The notes: generated by a model from the sequence alone, not told the origin. Positions 1 through 13,299 are shown, counted from the first letter of the stretch. The stretch is DNA of 64,000 bases from Vicia villosa (GCF_029867415.1 NW_026705295.1:62001-126000), one strand, 5' to 3'. A program made the numbers and translations.

Positions 1-2242
1 GAAAGTTCAAATCATTGCTTATATATACATAAGCTTATCAGCATCAAAGGAGGACGAATTCAGAGCCAAAGGGCTACCATTTTCACACTTGAAATTTTCA
101 AAGAAACTCAAAATTCGAATTCTGAGTTTAAGCTCAATTCAAGTCCAAATAAATATCCAAACACGATCCTTAAACATCACTGAACCTATCCCGACCATAA
201 TCAAGCATTGAAACACCCTAAAATAAGCTATATAGCTCACGGTTTGTTCAAACAAAAACTGACAAAAATCCAATTGTACATGCATATTTAACACGATTTA
301 ATTGTATATTTATGTTTGGTTTGATGTTCTGATCATTTTTGGAAGTTTAATTGATGTTTGGACTCTTGTACGAGCACTTACCATTTTAGGGTTCTTGAGC
401 TCAAAAATAGGACTTCATGATTTAGGCAAAATTGCAGGGTTTAATTGGTACCATCGCACTCGTATGAACGAGACGAATCGATTCGTGGCCTCGCGCCAAA
501 TTTATGTTGCGTTTTACCCTTATTCGTGAAGCACAGGTGTAATAGAGTGGAAGTTTTTACAGCTCTCTATAAAAGAGCGTTGTAAAAAGCTTCTTGATGA
601 AGAAGATGAAGACGTGGCTCCCTCCCATTGGCCGGAGGGACGCGCGTGTTTTGGTTCCAAATCCTTGGACCCTGTGCTTTGCAGTCCACGCTCTTGCCAT
701 GTGCCTCACTCCATTCACCATCAGATGCATCTGATCCTCCATCCAACACACATGAGCATGCAGTCCACCATGCTCCCTCAGAGGAGCACCACACAGGATC
801 CTTTTATTTGATTTTTCTATATTTCTTTTAATTAATTTAATTTCTCTTTTAAATTGATTAAAAATAGTTTTAAAAATCAGAAAATTATTTTAATTTCAAT
901 TTTAGGTTGATAAAATGTTTAATTAATTTTTTACATGAAAATATTTTATTTTTCTTCACAATTAATTTATTTTGATTAATTAATTAGTAATTATGTAAAT
1001 ATTTGCTATTAATTAATTTTCAGCCAATCAAAAACTCAAAAAAATAATTTTCTCTTTTATATTTAGGTTTAGATCTTTATAATCTAAGTTTTGGTCATAA
1101 TAAAGCATATTTTTCTTATTAGGTTAATTATTTGTATAATTATTTGTCTAATTATTTGTTTAATTAACTTAATTAACTTAAAAACAATTTCAAAAATCAC
1201 AAAAAAATTAATTTTATTTTAAAATTAATTAACAAACAATTTGGACATATTTTAGACTTAATTTTTTAGGTTTAAATTTTATTTCAAATTGTTGACCTTT
1301 TAATTAGATTAATTATGCCTTTAATTTTAATTAAAACACCATCCAAAAAATCCAAAAAAATAACCTTTTCCCTTTATCTTATTGCAATTTAAATTCTTAG
1401 ATAAGTGTATTAGGTTGCAAATTTCATGTAAATAGCGTAGTTTACATTTCTCGCACAATCGATGTAATAGCGTAGATTTACTTTCCGCACTTTACATTCC
1501 GCATTTTAATTCCTGTACATATAAAACTGCGTGTATAACAAGAATAAAACTGAAGCGCTAGATCACTAATCTCAAAGATAATATATCTGAAAACAAAACA
1601 CAATCACACTTGCACCTCTTAGGGTAATCCCTCTAATACTCTTTTCAAATTACCTGATTACAAATTCAAATTCCTGTTTGTATCCAGTTAGGGAAAATTT
1701 TATAAAAGAAATGGGAAAGGACCTTACAAATTTAGGGTAGACCTCCTAATTGCTTGCTCAAACAAAACAAAACAACAAATGTTTCACACATCACTGTTTT
1801 TCCAAAACAAACTTTCAAAAGACTATACTTTGTATATATCCAAACAAGGATTATTACGAAGTTAAAAAATCTTTTTTTCAAACCATCAAAACATCTTTCA
1901 AAAGATAAACACTTTGTATACATCCGCACAAGGATCATTACAAAGTTAATTCTTTACAAAAGGTTTTAAAACTACATACAAGCATTTCAAGCAAATCAAA
2001 CGATTCAAACAAGTGAGCTAAGCAATTAAGAGCCCATGGATAACCATGGATACAAAGGGTGCTAACACCTTCCCTTTGTATAACCTACCCCCCGAACCCA
2101 TAATCTCTTTAAGGTCTTTTTCTGTTTCTTTTATAAAACTTTCCTTAATTGGATAAAATAAAAGTCGGTGGAGACTCTCTGCTTTTTGCAATTCAAAAAA
2201 ATAAAAAGAAGAGTCAGTTCACGTCCAAAAACCGAGGTGACA
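1..2242 (+). mobile_element. 3' part of an LTR, Tat/Ogre-like Ty3/gypsy
   Basis: The window opens inside a long LTR whose 3' end I place at 2242, at ACCGAGGTGACA (a CA terminus). Just before it, at about 2035-2110, is a block reading 'gggtgctaacaccttccc' then 'cccgaacc', followed near 2164 by 'gtcggtggagact'. Related blocks lie close to the ends of the other Tat/Ogre-type LTRs here (26110-26250; 58800-58930; reverse complement near 35230). A TATAAAAG-like box at about 568-575 could be the LTR promoter. No coding region longer than 79 codons makes sense. The left boundary is outside the window and no partner LTR is seen. Confidence 0.6.
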
Positions 2243-3054
2243 ATTGGTTATTCAAACCCTAAAATAACTTTATTCTTATTGAATATACATTTGCATTTGA
2301 CTACCTTCTATCTCTAAGATAGTCTCCTAAGTTCTCAAATATGTTTTTTCTATGATGAAAGTATCTCTTCATTCACTACCATCACCTATTTCCAAGTCTC
2401 TACAATTTAAAATGCTTCCTCGATGGTCTTTGGTTTTGACAATTCAAACTTTTCAGACATATTTAAATTATAAAAAATATGACAATATAAACATTCCTTT
2501 GAGGTCGTAGAATCATCCTTATTTCCCAATCATGAGTCAACTAATATTCTTGAGACATTATAAGTTTCCCTTCATTAGAGCTATAAGCATGAGCCTGATT
2601 ATCCTCCTCATCTCTAGTCTCACTAGTAGGAACCTTCATCTTAAATTGAGTCTTTCACTTCCAAATCTTTTTGTTTTATCATAATACAAGTTTTATCAAT
2701 AGTAACATCATTGCTTATAATATATTTTATCCTCCAGGTTCCACCTTTCACACCTTGTTTCCCTTCACACTTTTAGGATAACCACATTTCACAAATATAG
2801 TATCAATCTTGTCTTGCTTGATATGCACAAACTCCATAGCTCCAAAAACATCAAATTAGAGTAATATATTATATTCCACTCGAAACATCCTTATTTTCTT
2901 GAACATTATTCCCATGGATGGAAATTTATTAATCAAATAAGTCATAATAGAAACAAATTCACCCCCTAAAACTCTTAGGTACCTAAGCTCCCAATAATAT
3001 GCATCGTACTCGCTCTAAACTAGTCATATTCATGTTCTTATCTAGGCCTTTTTT
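2243..3054 (-). pseudogene. Decayed Ty1/copia pol fragment (integrase/RT junction)
   Basis: Read on the minus strand in shifting frames, this encodes fragments typical of the copia integrase C-terminus. A 'VFGAMEFVHIKQDKIDT' stretch resembles the usual VFG-x-x-x-x-VH motif. It is followed by 'VKCGYPKSVKGNKV' (compare the family GYP-x-G-V-K-G-Y motif) and 'SNDVTID'. Several stops and frame changes interrupt it. Family assignment is from recalled motif patterns; the boundaries are approximate. Confidence 0.5.
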
Positions 3055-4262
3055 TGCAGTGTGCAAGTTATGGTGAAGGTTCAATAAGCACAAGAAATAA
3101 GGGGTTTGAATTAGGTTTCAAGATTAAAACTTTTTCATTCAATCAAAACACAAACAACACAAAAGTAACAATGTGAAAGAAACTCAATTAATTTTATTCT
3201 GGTTTACAGTTAACAAGGTTACTTCTTGTCCACCCACCAAGGTGATTTCGCCTTCTAAACAAGGACTTAATCCACTAATCAAAACTTTGATTACAACTAC
3301 AAAGACCACAACCAATATATTCTCAAGGATCTTGACTATTCCCTAGTTCCTCAAGGAATTTAACCAACAATTTAAGATTACAAGATTTTGTGTTTACAAA
3401 GTGCTTCTAAGAAAGTTGATACACACAGTTTCAATGCAACAATATTTTCTAACAAAGAATGAAACAGTATAAAGTTTTACAAGCATATGTTTTCTTCTTT
3501 GTGTAGTTTCTCAAAATTTTGTTCTTAGTGCTTCTCACTTGATTTCTCTTACATTGATATTTTTCCATGCTTCAAAGACATCTTTACATAGATGATGAAT
3601 AGATCCATTGGAGGGTGAAGTTGGAATTTCTTAATATCATGGCTTGCATGTAGACGTTTGATTGTATAGTAGTAGAATGGTGCTAGCACCATAGTCGGAG
3701 GAAGGATGAGACATGTTGAAAAAGTTGGTACAGTAGCACAATCTTTTATCTTATTTTCTAGGATAGCAGAGAAGATATATGATTTTGTACTATTTTAATA
3801 TTTCCTCACTATCTTCCTTTAGAGTTAACTTCTTGATTAAGAGGCCTCTAATAAGATATGATGAAGCTTGATAAGAACTCATAATCAGTCTTCAGATCTT
3901 AGAGAACATTGATACTTCAGATTCTGGAATTATCAGAGTCATTCTAGATAAGATTCTTTCAAGAGTTGACTTGATGATTTTAGAAGTATATTAGCTTGTA
4001 AACACATCTTTTGTATTCTTCCATGATTCATAGTGCGTGTGACGTCCAAAGTTCAGAGTTGCTTATTCAGAGTCTAGAACTTCACTTGTCTAGAGTCCAT
4101 AACTTGCTAGTTCAGAGTCCAGAGTCTATATGTCAAAATGTGTGCACTTTAACAAGCCATTAGAGTACAAAATTGTTCTCTATACATTGTATACTTTGTT
4201 ATCATTAAAATTCAAGGATTAGTTCCATAACCAAACTTGTTCCAACAATCTCCCCCTTTTTT
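3055..4262 (-). mobile_element. copia 3' LTR with polypurine tract, minus orientation
   Basis: On the minus strand the purine tract AAAAAAGGGGGAGA (about 4249-4262) is followed at 4247 by TGTTGGAACAAG, a normal start for SIRE/Tork-type copia LTRs. The LTR would run down to about 3055, where the minus strand ends CTGCA, giving about 1.19 kb. The upper boundary is well supported by PPT plus TG. The lower one rests only on the terminal CA and the start of unrelated pol sequence. The flanking copia pol remnant at 2243-3054 lies on the wrong side of this LTR to belong to the same copy. Confidence 0.55.
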
Positions 4263-4740
4263 ATGATGACAAATCCATGTATTTGATGAACAATTTTTAC
4301 TTTGATACAAAAAAAAATAGTTTAGAACATCATAGTTAGGTTTGTAAGCTCCCCCTGATTTTAATTCTAATAAAATTTTCAGCTTCATCATAGTGAGGTT
4401 ATAAGCTCCCTCTGAGAATGAGTTCATCATAGGAAAGACATTTCCTCGCAAGAGGCAATGATCATTTCCTTGAGTAAGTTAAAGATAGTCAGAGGAAGAT
4501 TAACATAGACATTGTTGAGAATCCACTATACAAGATACTTGTCATCATTGTAAAGGTATTCCATTTGCAGCTCTATTGGGTAAATATTTGACACCAGAAG
4601 TTGATGCAAGACTTTTCCCAGAGGAATGAGAATAGTCGAACTGTTGAGTTGATTGTAGTTGTTATAGATGTCGTAGAAGAGGTTGAAGAAAGTATTATTA
4701 AATCTGTATTGTTCCACACAGAAACCTCTCTCTTCACAAC
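4263..4740 (-). mobile_element. copia internal sequence next to the polypurine tract
   Basis: This stretch sits directly upstream (minus sense) of the PPT, so it should be the 3' internal part of the copia element. Two short minus-strand reading frames are present (79 and 63 codons). Neither shows a domain I recognise. I treat it as non-coding or degenerate element sequence. Confidence 0.4.
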
Positions 4741-6660
4741 CTAGTAAAATTGGAGATCACAAAAGTGTACCTTTAATATCACTCGTGCTAGCGTTAAACA
4801 TTGGGCCACGTTGTATAAGAGGCTGGACCTGTTTTCTAGAAGCGCGTAGAGTTTTCTTCCCTGGCTATTGAAGGATTTGTCCGTGATTATAACACAAGTT
4901 CTAGATGGCTCCAGAGGGACGAGGGTCGTTTCATCCAGGAAATTGACAAATAATCGGGCTTTCAATGCCTTCATTTCCTTAAAAGATACTTCAAACTCTG
5001 ATATCTCAATGGCCCACCTTGTTAAGCGTACGACCAAATTTGTTTGATGGGGTACCTACTTTAGGGGTAAGTTTGTTTGAACAATTATAGAATGTGCAAG
5101 AAAGTAACTTCAAAGTTTTCTTAACACAATTACCAATGCTAGAACCGCTTTTTTATCTTCTAGTAGCGTGTCTATGGTCTAGCCAAATCAATAGATATGA
5201 AGTATATATCGGTCTCTAGTTAGAACTTGGCTCTCTAATCAGAACGACATTTGCCTCCTTCTTTGAGACAACTAAGTATAATTATAAGGTTTCCCCGGGA
5301 AGCGGCTGCGTGAGTACCGTAGGTGTGGCTAACGTTCTCTTTAATGATTCAAACGCTTTTTCACATTTGGGCATCCACTCGAATCTTGCCTCTTTCCTAA
5401 ACATCCCATAGGAGAGCAATGCGTGCTGAATAGATTTCAAAATGAACCTATTTAAAGCAGTTAGCATGTCATTAAACTTCTAGACTTCTTTTTTCGAGGT
5501 TTGAGCGTTCATATGAACCATTTCTTTGTATTTTTCAGGTTTAGCTTCAATTCCCCATTATTTTAGATATAAACCCAATAAATTACGGGATATTACCTCG
5601 AACGTGCATTTCTCCGTATTACGTCTCATATTATACTATCACACTCTTTGGACCAAGTGTTGGAGGTGTGGATCATGGAGCTCTTCTCGGTCGGACTTCA
5701 TGATCATGTTATCCATGTAAACTTCTAGCATCTCCGTTACCTCTTCCCTAAAGATCATGTTCATCATTATTTCATATGTTGCATCTTCATTCTTTAACTC
5801 AAAAGGCATGACATTATATTGATAATTAGCTTATTCAGCCATGAATGTAGTCTTCATCATGCCAAGTCCAGACATAGGTACCTTATTATATCCGAAGTAA
5901 GCATCCATGAATGATAGATGCTTGTATTCGGCCGAGTTATCCATAATCTTGTCAATATTCAAGAGCGGGTAAGAGTCATTTGGACATCCTTCACTTCCCT
6001 AAGGATTTCTTCACCAACAACATGTTGGAAAGTCATTTTGTGTATCTAACCTCAAAGTTGAAATTTGCATTTAGCAAGCCTTTTACTTTGTTTGCGGTGG
6101 CTTCGGCCTTCTTTTGGGATTGTCTTCTTCTCTAATGGGAGACATATCGAACACCGGAGTCGACATTTACATGATGGTAGGATACCATGGGATCTCTATC
6201 GGGCATCTCATGTGAAGAGATAAAGAAGGCGTGTGTTTTCTTGTCAACATTTGATTAGGGACAAATTTACCTAAGAGGAAGGCTCGTACCCGATCTTCAT
6301 CGAATGTGCAAGATTATCGTCGAGATGAACTATCTCGAAATCATCGTACGAAATTGGCCTAACTTCATCTTCACGTGTATCTAGCTCGAACATCTCAATT
6401 TTCACAGGGAATTATTCCCACACCATTAAAGAAATGATGAGTTCTTTAAGGATGGCCTCATTGCACACCTTGCTTTCTCAAGGCAGGCATTAATCATAAT
6501 CGGTTTTCTTTCCTTGCTGTGATGTGCCGTCTTCAAATGGACCAAGAAATCCAATGCGTCAAGCTAGAATGATCTCCCTAAGATACTATTGAAGGCACTC
6601 TCCTACATGAAATTACTTGGAAGTTAAGGATCATTTTTCTCTCACCTACTCCTACTCCTA
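4741..6660 (-). pseudogene. Decayed Ty3/gypsy (Tat-like) pol: RT and RNase H
   Basis: Minus-strand fragments occur in the correct domain order. RT finger/palm pieces lie at about 5830-6100, including 'MDAYFGYNKVPMSGLGMMKT' (compare the usual FMDAYSGYNQI). The catalytic region at about 5645-5720 reads YMDNMIMKS where active Ty3/gypsy RTs have YVDDMIVKS, so the second catalytic Asp is Asn. The RT thumb/connection lies at 5282-5467 and an RNase H-like piece at 4741-5037 (WAIEISEF...KALKARLFVNFLDE). Many frameshifts separate the pieces. The part beyond 6100 is likely protease/spacer but is too eroded to assign. Clearly dead. Confidence 0.75.
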
Positions 6661-8330
6661 GTGACAATGTAACACCTCGTTTTCTTTAAATTATTTATTT
6701 AAATGATTTTGTGCTTTATATAATTATTTAAATGAATTTATATGCATTTAATTGATGATTAGGGATTTGGTATATGTATGTGATATTTGGGGTTGGTAGA
6801 GCATAGTTAGTTTATTTAATTAAATAGGTAGAATTAAAATAATATTAAATAATTAGAAAGTCGAGGTGAAGTTCAATTTGAAGAAAATACATACCAAAAG
6901 CTTATTCAATTTGAATAACGATTTAATCGATTAAACCTAACTCTTATTCAATTAAAATCTTTCATATGCCCACAAACCTTCTTATAAAAAACTGAAGTTT
7001 TACTCCGACTATCCTCCAAATAAAAAATAAGAGTTTAGACCAAGCTGATCTTGAAACCAAGAGAGAGCTTGTATACCAAGCTCAGATCACGGACTAAGAG
7101 AGATTTTGATGGACAATCTCACTAATCAAATGAGAGCTTTTACACCGGCCAAAACTCATGAACCAAACTGCGATTTTAACGAACAATCTTAGGAACCAAA
7201 TGAAAGTTTTTATTGGCTAATCTCACATACTAAACAACAACTTCTCACAATTACATAGAGATAAATTCCTCTTGCATATATTACAATAATACCCTAAACA
7301 CTAGAATACACAAGAAATGCCTCACTGATATATTTCGTTCTTAAAGCACTAAGATAATTTAGTGAAAAATAAGGAAACGAGAAAGAAGAGAGAAGACAGC
7401 AAAAAAGAATATAAAAATATGTTTTCTGGTGTGTTTTGAAAGTGAGAAAAAAATTCTCTATTTAGGTAAAAAAAACTTGCTCTAAATGATTGGTTAAGAG
7501 CCTCATTCGATTAGGCAGATTATACAAACTTCATAAATGTTTAGGAACATCTTTGGTCAATCCCATAAACACCCTAATAGTTTCTCTAAGGGTTTTATAA
7601 GATAGAGAGTTTAAACACTTTTAGATGAGTGTCTGTTTCTATAGAGCATCTCAAATGGTGCAACCTCTTTTTGAGTTCTTAGTAAGATCCAGTAAGTCAC
7701 ATTATATTGAAACAATTCATCCAACTTTAATTTTAATGGTATAACACTAAAGAACTTATATGAGATCCCACGACTTTATCTCATATACTAATATTTTATT
7801 AATATTAAATTTATTTTAATTTAAATATTAATTTGAATTATTTAAATTAATATTAACATAAAATAAATTAATTAATAAATTAAGAGGTGTTTAAAATATA
7901 TAAATAAATTAAAATTGTGAGGTGAATGTAATATTTTTTAAAAATGAAGATGAAATTGTAAATTAAAATTAAAATTAAAAAAATGAAATTGTAATTGAGA
8001 AATTTTAATAATTTTTTAATTAAATGTAATTGTGAAAGTGAATTGAATGTAATATTATTTAATAATACATTTATAAGCAATAAAAATTTAAAATAAATAA
8101 AACATGGAAAAAATTAAATATTTATTTGGTAGCAACCAAATTCTCTTCATAATCATTTATATATATTTGTGTCAGCGGAGCACCTTGCTTGCTGAAGCAA
8201 CAAAAATTCCATGTTGATAAACTTCAATTAATTAACCGTGAAAAAATTATCTTTTTGATTACTCCACTTTAACAAATTGGGTTGAAAAACTCACTGAAGA
8301 TACTTAGTAATTTAAGAATTATTTTAATAT
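6661..8330. other. AT-rich spacer, no gene recognised
   Basis: A 'TGTAACACCTCG' at about 6668 resembles a chromovirus-type LTR start (compare the solo LTR at 28655), but I found no matching end. The 7780-8130 part is extremely AT-rich. No credible exon or RNA gene was seen. Confidence 0.4.
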
Positions 8331-8362
8331 CACTATGTCAAATTTGGCTTTAAGCAGCACAT

Positions 8363-8640
8363 TTACGAAAGCGCTTTTATGCAAAAGCGCTGCTATAGGT
8401 TTCGCTAAAAAATAAGGGAAAAAAACGCTGCTATAGAGGATCCTACGAAAGCGCATTTGAAAAGCGTTTTCTAAGGCTACAGTAAGAAAGCGCTTTATAA
8501 AAGCGCTGCTATAGGGTAATATAAGAAAGTGCTTTTAAAAGCGCTGCCATAGGGGTAGGCTACGAAAGCGCTTTTAGGAAAAAAAGCGCTGGTATAGGGC
8601 TAGTTACGAAGGCGCTTTTAGAAGCGCTGGCGTAGCTTAT
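8363..8640. repeat. CACTA left subterminal repeat array
   Basis: About six diverged copies of a unit built around 'gaaagcgctttt' followed by 'aaaagcgctgctatagg', spaced roughly 45-50 bp. In CACTA elements such arrays are transposase-binding sites. The mirrored array is at 11130-11500. Confidence 0.85.
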
Positions 8641-9464
8641 TTAAAGTTAAAATTTTTAAAACAAACATGCGTCTTCCATATTTCCTCAGTTCTTCTTCTT
8701 CTCCGACGAAGAAACCTGCCACTGCCACTGCTTTCAATTTTCTTGATCAGCGCTTTACCTCTCGTCTTCTCCCTCCTCGCTCTTCAACTCGGGTAATCAT
8801 CGTCTCTCTCGTCTTTTAAAAGCGTTGCTACTGTTTGGTGTGTTGGTTGTTATGTCTTAAAAATGGCTTCAATGAATCATAAGGCATTATACCAGCAATC
8901 TAATTACTGCTGCCATAGGTGTTCTTAGTTCATGACTGTAATACAACCAAGAAAAAACAAACCATGACGCATATTTGCAAACAACGAAAAAAGACAGATC
9001 ATATGCTTCTTTGCTTGATTATCATTAGTTTGCGTTATTTGCACATGGTTTATTGTTTTTTCTGTTGATTTTTTTTCTTGATTAAGATTATGCATTGAGC
9101 TTAGTGGAATCATGTGAACTCAGAAATTGAGTTGTTTGTTATGGCCATTGGCCTCTTGACAATCTTTCAAACTCCATTTGGTAACTTAATTGTATACTAT
9201 ATGCTCTGATTTTGATGTTTGTGTTTGGGAATTTTGTGTTAGATGAACTCAGGGATTCTTGATATTTGGGATTGGAATAGGTAAGGCAACAATAAACATG
9301 ACATGCTGAGGTTAGATTTTCATGGCCACCGGCAATACAGAAAACTTGTATCTTTGGGCGTATAATACTATTCCAATAGGGTTAGATTTTCATTCTAAGT
9401 TTATTCTAATCTTTGTTTCTTTTGCATAGAAAATTTTCATATAAACTTTTGTTTTAATTTATAG

Positions 9465-10122
9465 ACGTCACTGGTTGTTGGTTGCTATGGATCCTGTAAA
9501 AGAAGTGGTATATTATCTGAATCCGGTGATGGTGATTGGACCAATTATCCGGATATGAAGTCAATGGTTGATACGTAAGTGAGATTATTCTAAATATTCG
9601 TGTATATTTATATATTTAATTTTTTCTGTGACATTGTTCTAAATATATGTTTTTATTTTGTTAGAGCAATACAAGTATTCCGAAGTCAAAGAGAAGCTCG
9701 AGTATCACAGACTAACTCAAGCAACATTACTTGGATCAAAGTGAAGGTACATTAGTTTTCACAATTTTGCTTATAATAGTTATGATACTTGATAAAACGA
9801 GACAACTATACATTCTTATTTGTTTTTCTATGTAGTGTGCTCAACAGCGAAACAATACATATTGCGGATACTTCGTTTTGAGGTTTTTCAAAGAAATCCT
9901 TCAAATGAATCAAATAGAGATTCCAATCACGGTATGGATTTATAACTTAGGATTTGTTATATTATTTATCGGATATTTCTTATAATTTATTACTTTTAAC
10001 TAAATCATGTTTATGTTTTGTAGTACTTCGATGAAGTCAAGTGTGCTCATTACACGAAACTTCAGTTGGAAGAAATCAAAGAGGAGTTGTGTCAATATTT
10101 TATTGCGCAAAGAATCATATAA
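9465..10122 (+). pseudogene. Ulp1-like C48 cysteine protease, C-terminal exons, frameshifted
   Basis: Four exons can be read with GT-AG borders: 9465-9574, 9665-9746, 9836-9931 and 10024-10122 (stop TAA). The translation has the plan of the SUMO-protease (Ulp1/C48) catalytic domain as found in plant transposons: catalytic-His context RHWLL, then VYYLNP where the second catalytic residue usually lies (Asn here), an oxyanion Gln in 'CAQQRNN', and catalytic Cys in 'TYCGYFVLRF'. Exon 1 lacks one base after VYYLNPV, which shifts the frame before GDWTNYPDMK, so the product would be truncated. The N-terminal exons are not clear; 8660-8795 looks like a 5' leader ending in a GTAATC donor. Known context: CACTA and Mutator elements often carry Ulp1 domains. 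Confidence 0.8.
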
Positions 10123-10854
10123 GGTATGAATCAAAGAGGATTTCTGTTTTGGTGGTTACAAGTTAGAAGTTAGTTATTGTTTTCTGTTAGAGGTTTTAGG
10201 TAGAAGGTTGGTTAGAATTGTTAGTTATTGGAATTCTGTTTGTTTGACAAATAGGAAGGTTAGTTAGTGTCAGGGAAAGTTATGCTATTAGAACTGAATA
10301 GATTAGTGAATGTTAGTTTTTGATAGCATAAAAATCTGTTAGTTGGTTATAGATATATTAGTAAGAGAAGTTAATTGGAAATGGTGACGAAGTCTGTTAG
10401 AAATATATATACTTGACTGAACTTGAATGCGGATCGAATAGAATGCTCAGCTTCCAATTATATGCATTTATGTGTAGTTGTTCGAAATGGTAAATTGAGC
10501 TTGGATTTTGTATGGATGATATGTTGTAGTATCTTGGTTTCTTCTTTGAATTTTGTTTTCAGTTTTATTGAGGGGAAGTTCATGATTGGTGTAGCAGGGA
10601 ATTGGTTGAATTGAGATATGGCTAAGCTTGAAGTGAGGATATGCAAGATGGAATCAAAAGGTTTTATTGAACATGGCTTGGAATGATGAGAATGATGTTG
10701 GAACTTGTAGAATAGGTGGGATTGGTTTAGTTGTTTAGGGATGATTTTCCTATTGTTATAATGTAATGTGAATTGGTTTAGTTGTTTTTGTCATGTTATA
10801 ATGTAATGTGAATTGGTTTAGTTGTTTTGGTCATGTTAGAAATATGTGAATCGT

Positions 10855-10855
<1 letters not shown>

Positions 10856-10907
<52 letters not shown>
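10856..10907. repeat. (TA)n microsatellite
   Basis: About 25 uninterrupted TA dinucleotides inside the CACTA element, downstream of the protease pseudogene. Preceded by three copies of 'aatgtgaattggtttagttgtttt' with small variations at 10730-10830. Confidence 0.95.
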
Positions 10908-10911
<4 letters not shown>

Positions 10912-11129
10912 ATTAATTACAATGGTATATAATGTAATGGTATAATTTATAATGATTTTTTGTACATAATCGAAATTGCTTCTTTGTTTAAATAATGAGA
11001 TTACTGAAATAATGGGATTACGATTGTAAATTATAGGTTTATGGGATAACAATGATAAATTACAGGTTCATGAAATAATGCTGCCAAAAATGCAGGTTTA
11101 GAAATTAAAAAAATAATAGGTTTATTAAA

Positions 11130-11500
11130 AACACTAACGAAAGCGCTTTTTAGGTAAAAGCGCTGCCTTAGACCTATCTATGAAAGCGTTTTTTAAGAAA
11201 AAGTGTTTCCTTAGGCCTATCTATAAATGCACTTTTAAAAGCATTGTCATAGGTAGGCTTTAGAAAGGATAAAAGGCATTCTAAAGTATGCCTAAGAAAG
11301 CGCTTTTCATGAAAAAAGCACTACCTTAGGCCTATATATGGAAGCATTTTTTAAGAAAAAGCGATGCCTTAGGCCTACCTACGACTGCGCTTTTGCCTAA
11401 ACAAAAAGTGCTGCTAAAACCTATAGCAGCGCCACCTACGGCAACGCTTTTAAGCGCTTTTAAAGTCCAAAAAAAGCGCTGCCGTAGGTCTTTTATGGCA
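11130..11500. repeat. CACTA right subterminal repeat array
   Basis: The same 'aagcgctttt / aaaagcgctgcctta' units as on the left side, seven or eight copies, some decayed to 'gaagcatttttt'. They end just inside the right TIR at 11505. Confidence 0.85.
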
Positions 11501-11505
11501 TAGTG

Positions 11506-13299
11506 TATTTTTTATAAGACTTTATCCGGACATGATAAAGACAAGCTTCTACACCTCACTTTTTCTCAATCTTAAAGTTTCAAGATCAATTGCTTTATTC
11601 ATCATTGATTCAGCACTTTATCTTAAACTGAGTTTTGATAAGATTTCTAGTTAGACACCATCATCAGAGATTGTTTAACTGGAGGCCATGAAGATCATTT
11701 CAGGAAACCTCGCTTGACATTAGGTGTTGTCTTTGATTTTGGAAACTTGATATCACAAGTAAAAACTACTCGATCATCTTGATCAACTTTAGATGAAGAT
11801 TTCACATCATAATGTTATCATCATCAAAATCATTAATACCATTTAACTGTTAGAGGTAATGTACTTGCAAGCACATAGATCCACAAAATCAGTACATGAA
11901 TGAAGTGGATATTTTGGAAGTATGAGTAAAAGTGTACACTAGTGAAATTTAGAGTCACACTTATATATAAAAGGGACAGCTACAATTGTCTTTGATTTTT
12001 CCATCATAAAACGCATATATTCGTTGGATGCATATCAACGATCATAATGAAAGGATATTTGTGTGTCTATCCAGAACTCAGATGTGAGTTTACGTGTACG
12101 TCAATAATGGAATAATACTTGTGTTTGATGAATCGGTCTTTATGGACAGTTGACATGTCTAAAAAAATACTCATAAAAATATTTAAATAATTAAATTAAT
12201 TACTCACATAAATATTTAAATAATAAAATTTAAGTGGATATTAGTATTGACTTTTTTATAATATCACTATTTACAAATTCATTTCAATAAGATTCTCTAA
12301 CTTTCGTGAAATACAAAAGACCTAGTGCATGTGTATGTTACTTTTTAGTTGGACCGCTTACTAGCATAGATGTGTAACGATGCGTAACACTTTTTTAAAA
12401 TGGACCACGTAATTAACAGAAACTTTACAAGGAAGTTACTATACTAAAGTCTAAGAAGTTTGTAGCAAGTGTTGGATAAACATAAATAAAAAAAGCTCTC
12501 ACAAAGCTTATTGTGACGTCATTCAAACAAAAACCATGTTTTTGAATTTTTTTAAATTAAAATAATATTTTTCTGTTAAATCAGTTAAGTTGTACAAAAA
12601 ATATTAAGGGTAAAGTCGTAGATTCGAACTCGCAACATCTTATTTATTCATGTTTAAATAATGAACTCCAATAAAGACCATGCAGTAAAAAAAGATTAAA
12701 GTAAAGAAGTAAAAGATTCATGAGTCATGCACACTACCTAAATATTCCTATACCTTTTTAACTTCCAAATATCACATACACGATTCTTTCTTGTCCACTT
12801 TCATTCAGGCCACATTTGGAAACCGTCAAGATATAGGTGAAAAGGATGATGAAAGAATGAGTTAAATTTATGGAAAGAAAAGTAGCATGTAAGCAACTCT
12901 TTAGTGTTGCATAAACTTTTTAGTAACAACTTTATAACTTTTTTGTTGGTAAATAAAATGAATATATATTGACTAACATATGCTTTGGAGATAGGTCTAG
13001 CCGTTTAGTGATTATTATACTAACTTTATAGGGAACAAGTATTTTATATTTTTCTTCCTCACCATCATCCCACCATGTGTGTGTGATTCTCGTTATGCTT
13101 ATTTTAACCTAGCTAGTTATATGTATCCACCGTATGCTCTCTTTATTCCATGGAGTAAGTGCTATAATTAGTTATGGGAAAAATAGAGGTTGTAAAATGG
13201 CCCTGCCTTATGGAACATGTATGGTTTGTCTGCATTTTTTACAAAATAGATTAATATTTTAGGTTTGAACCCACTTTTTGACAACACTCTAGGCACATT
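11506..13299. other. Intergenic stretch, no gene recognised
   Basis: AT-rich sequence without a convincing exon, LTR end or TIR pair. A 'gattcgaactcgc' at about 12620 resembles a pol III B box but has no supporting tRNA fold. Confidence 0.4.

Larger units (their letters stand above)
8331..11505 (+). mobile_element. Non-autonomous CACTA (En/Spm) element with captured protease gene
   Basis: The left end reads CACTATGTCAAATTTGG from 8331. The right end, read in reverse from 11505, is CACTATGCCATAAAAG. The flanking trinucleotide TAT occurs on both sides (8328-8330 and 11506-11508), the 3-bp duplication expected for CACTA elements. Both subterminal zones are packed with short direct and inverted repeats of the 'gaaagcgctttt' type. 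No TNPD/TNP2 transposase was seen, so this 3.2-kb copy would need a helper. It carries a multi-exon Ulp1-like protease pseudogene. Confidence 0.9.

Noticed and set aside
8363..8640. CRISPR-like array
   Set aside because: Short regularly spaced repeats, but this is plant DNA, the repeats are diverged and mirrored at the other TIR, as expected for CACTA subterminal repeats.
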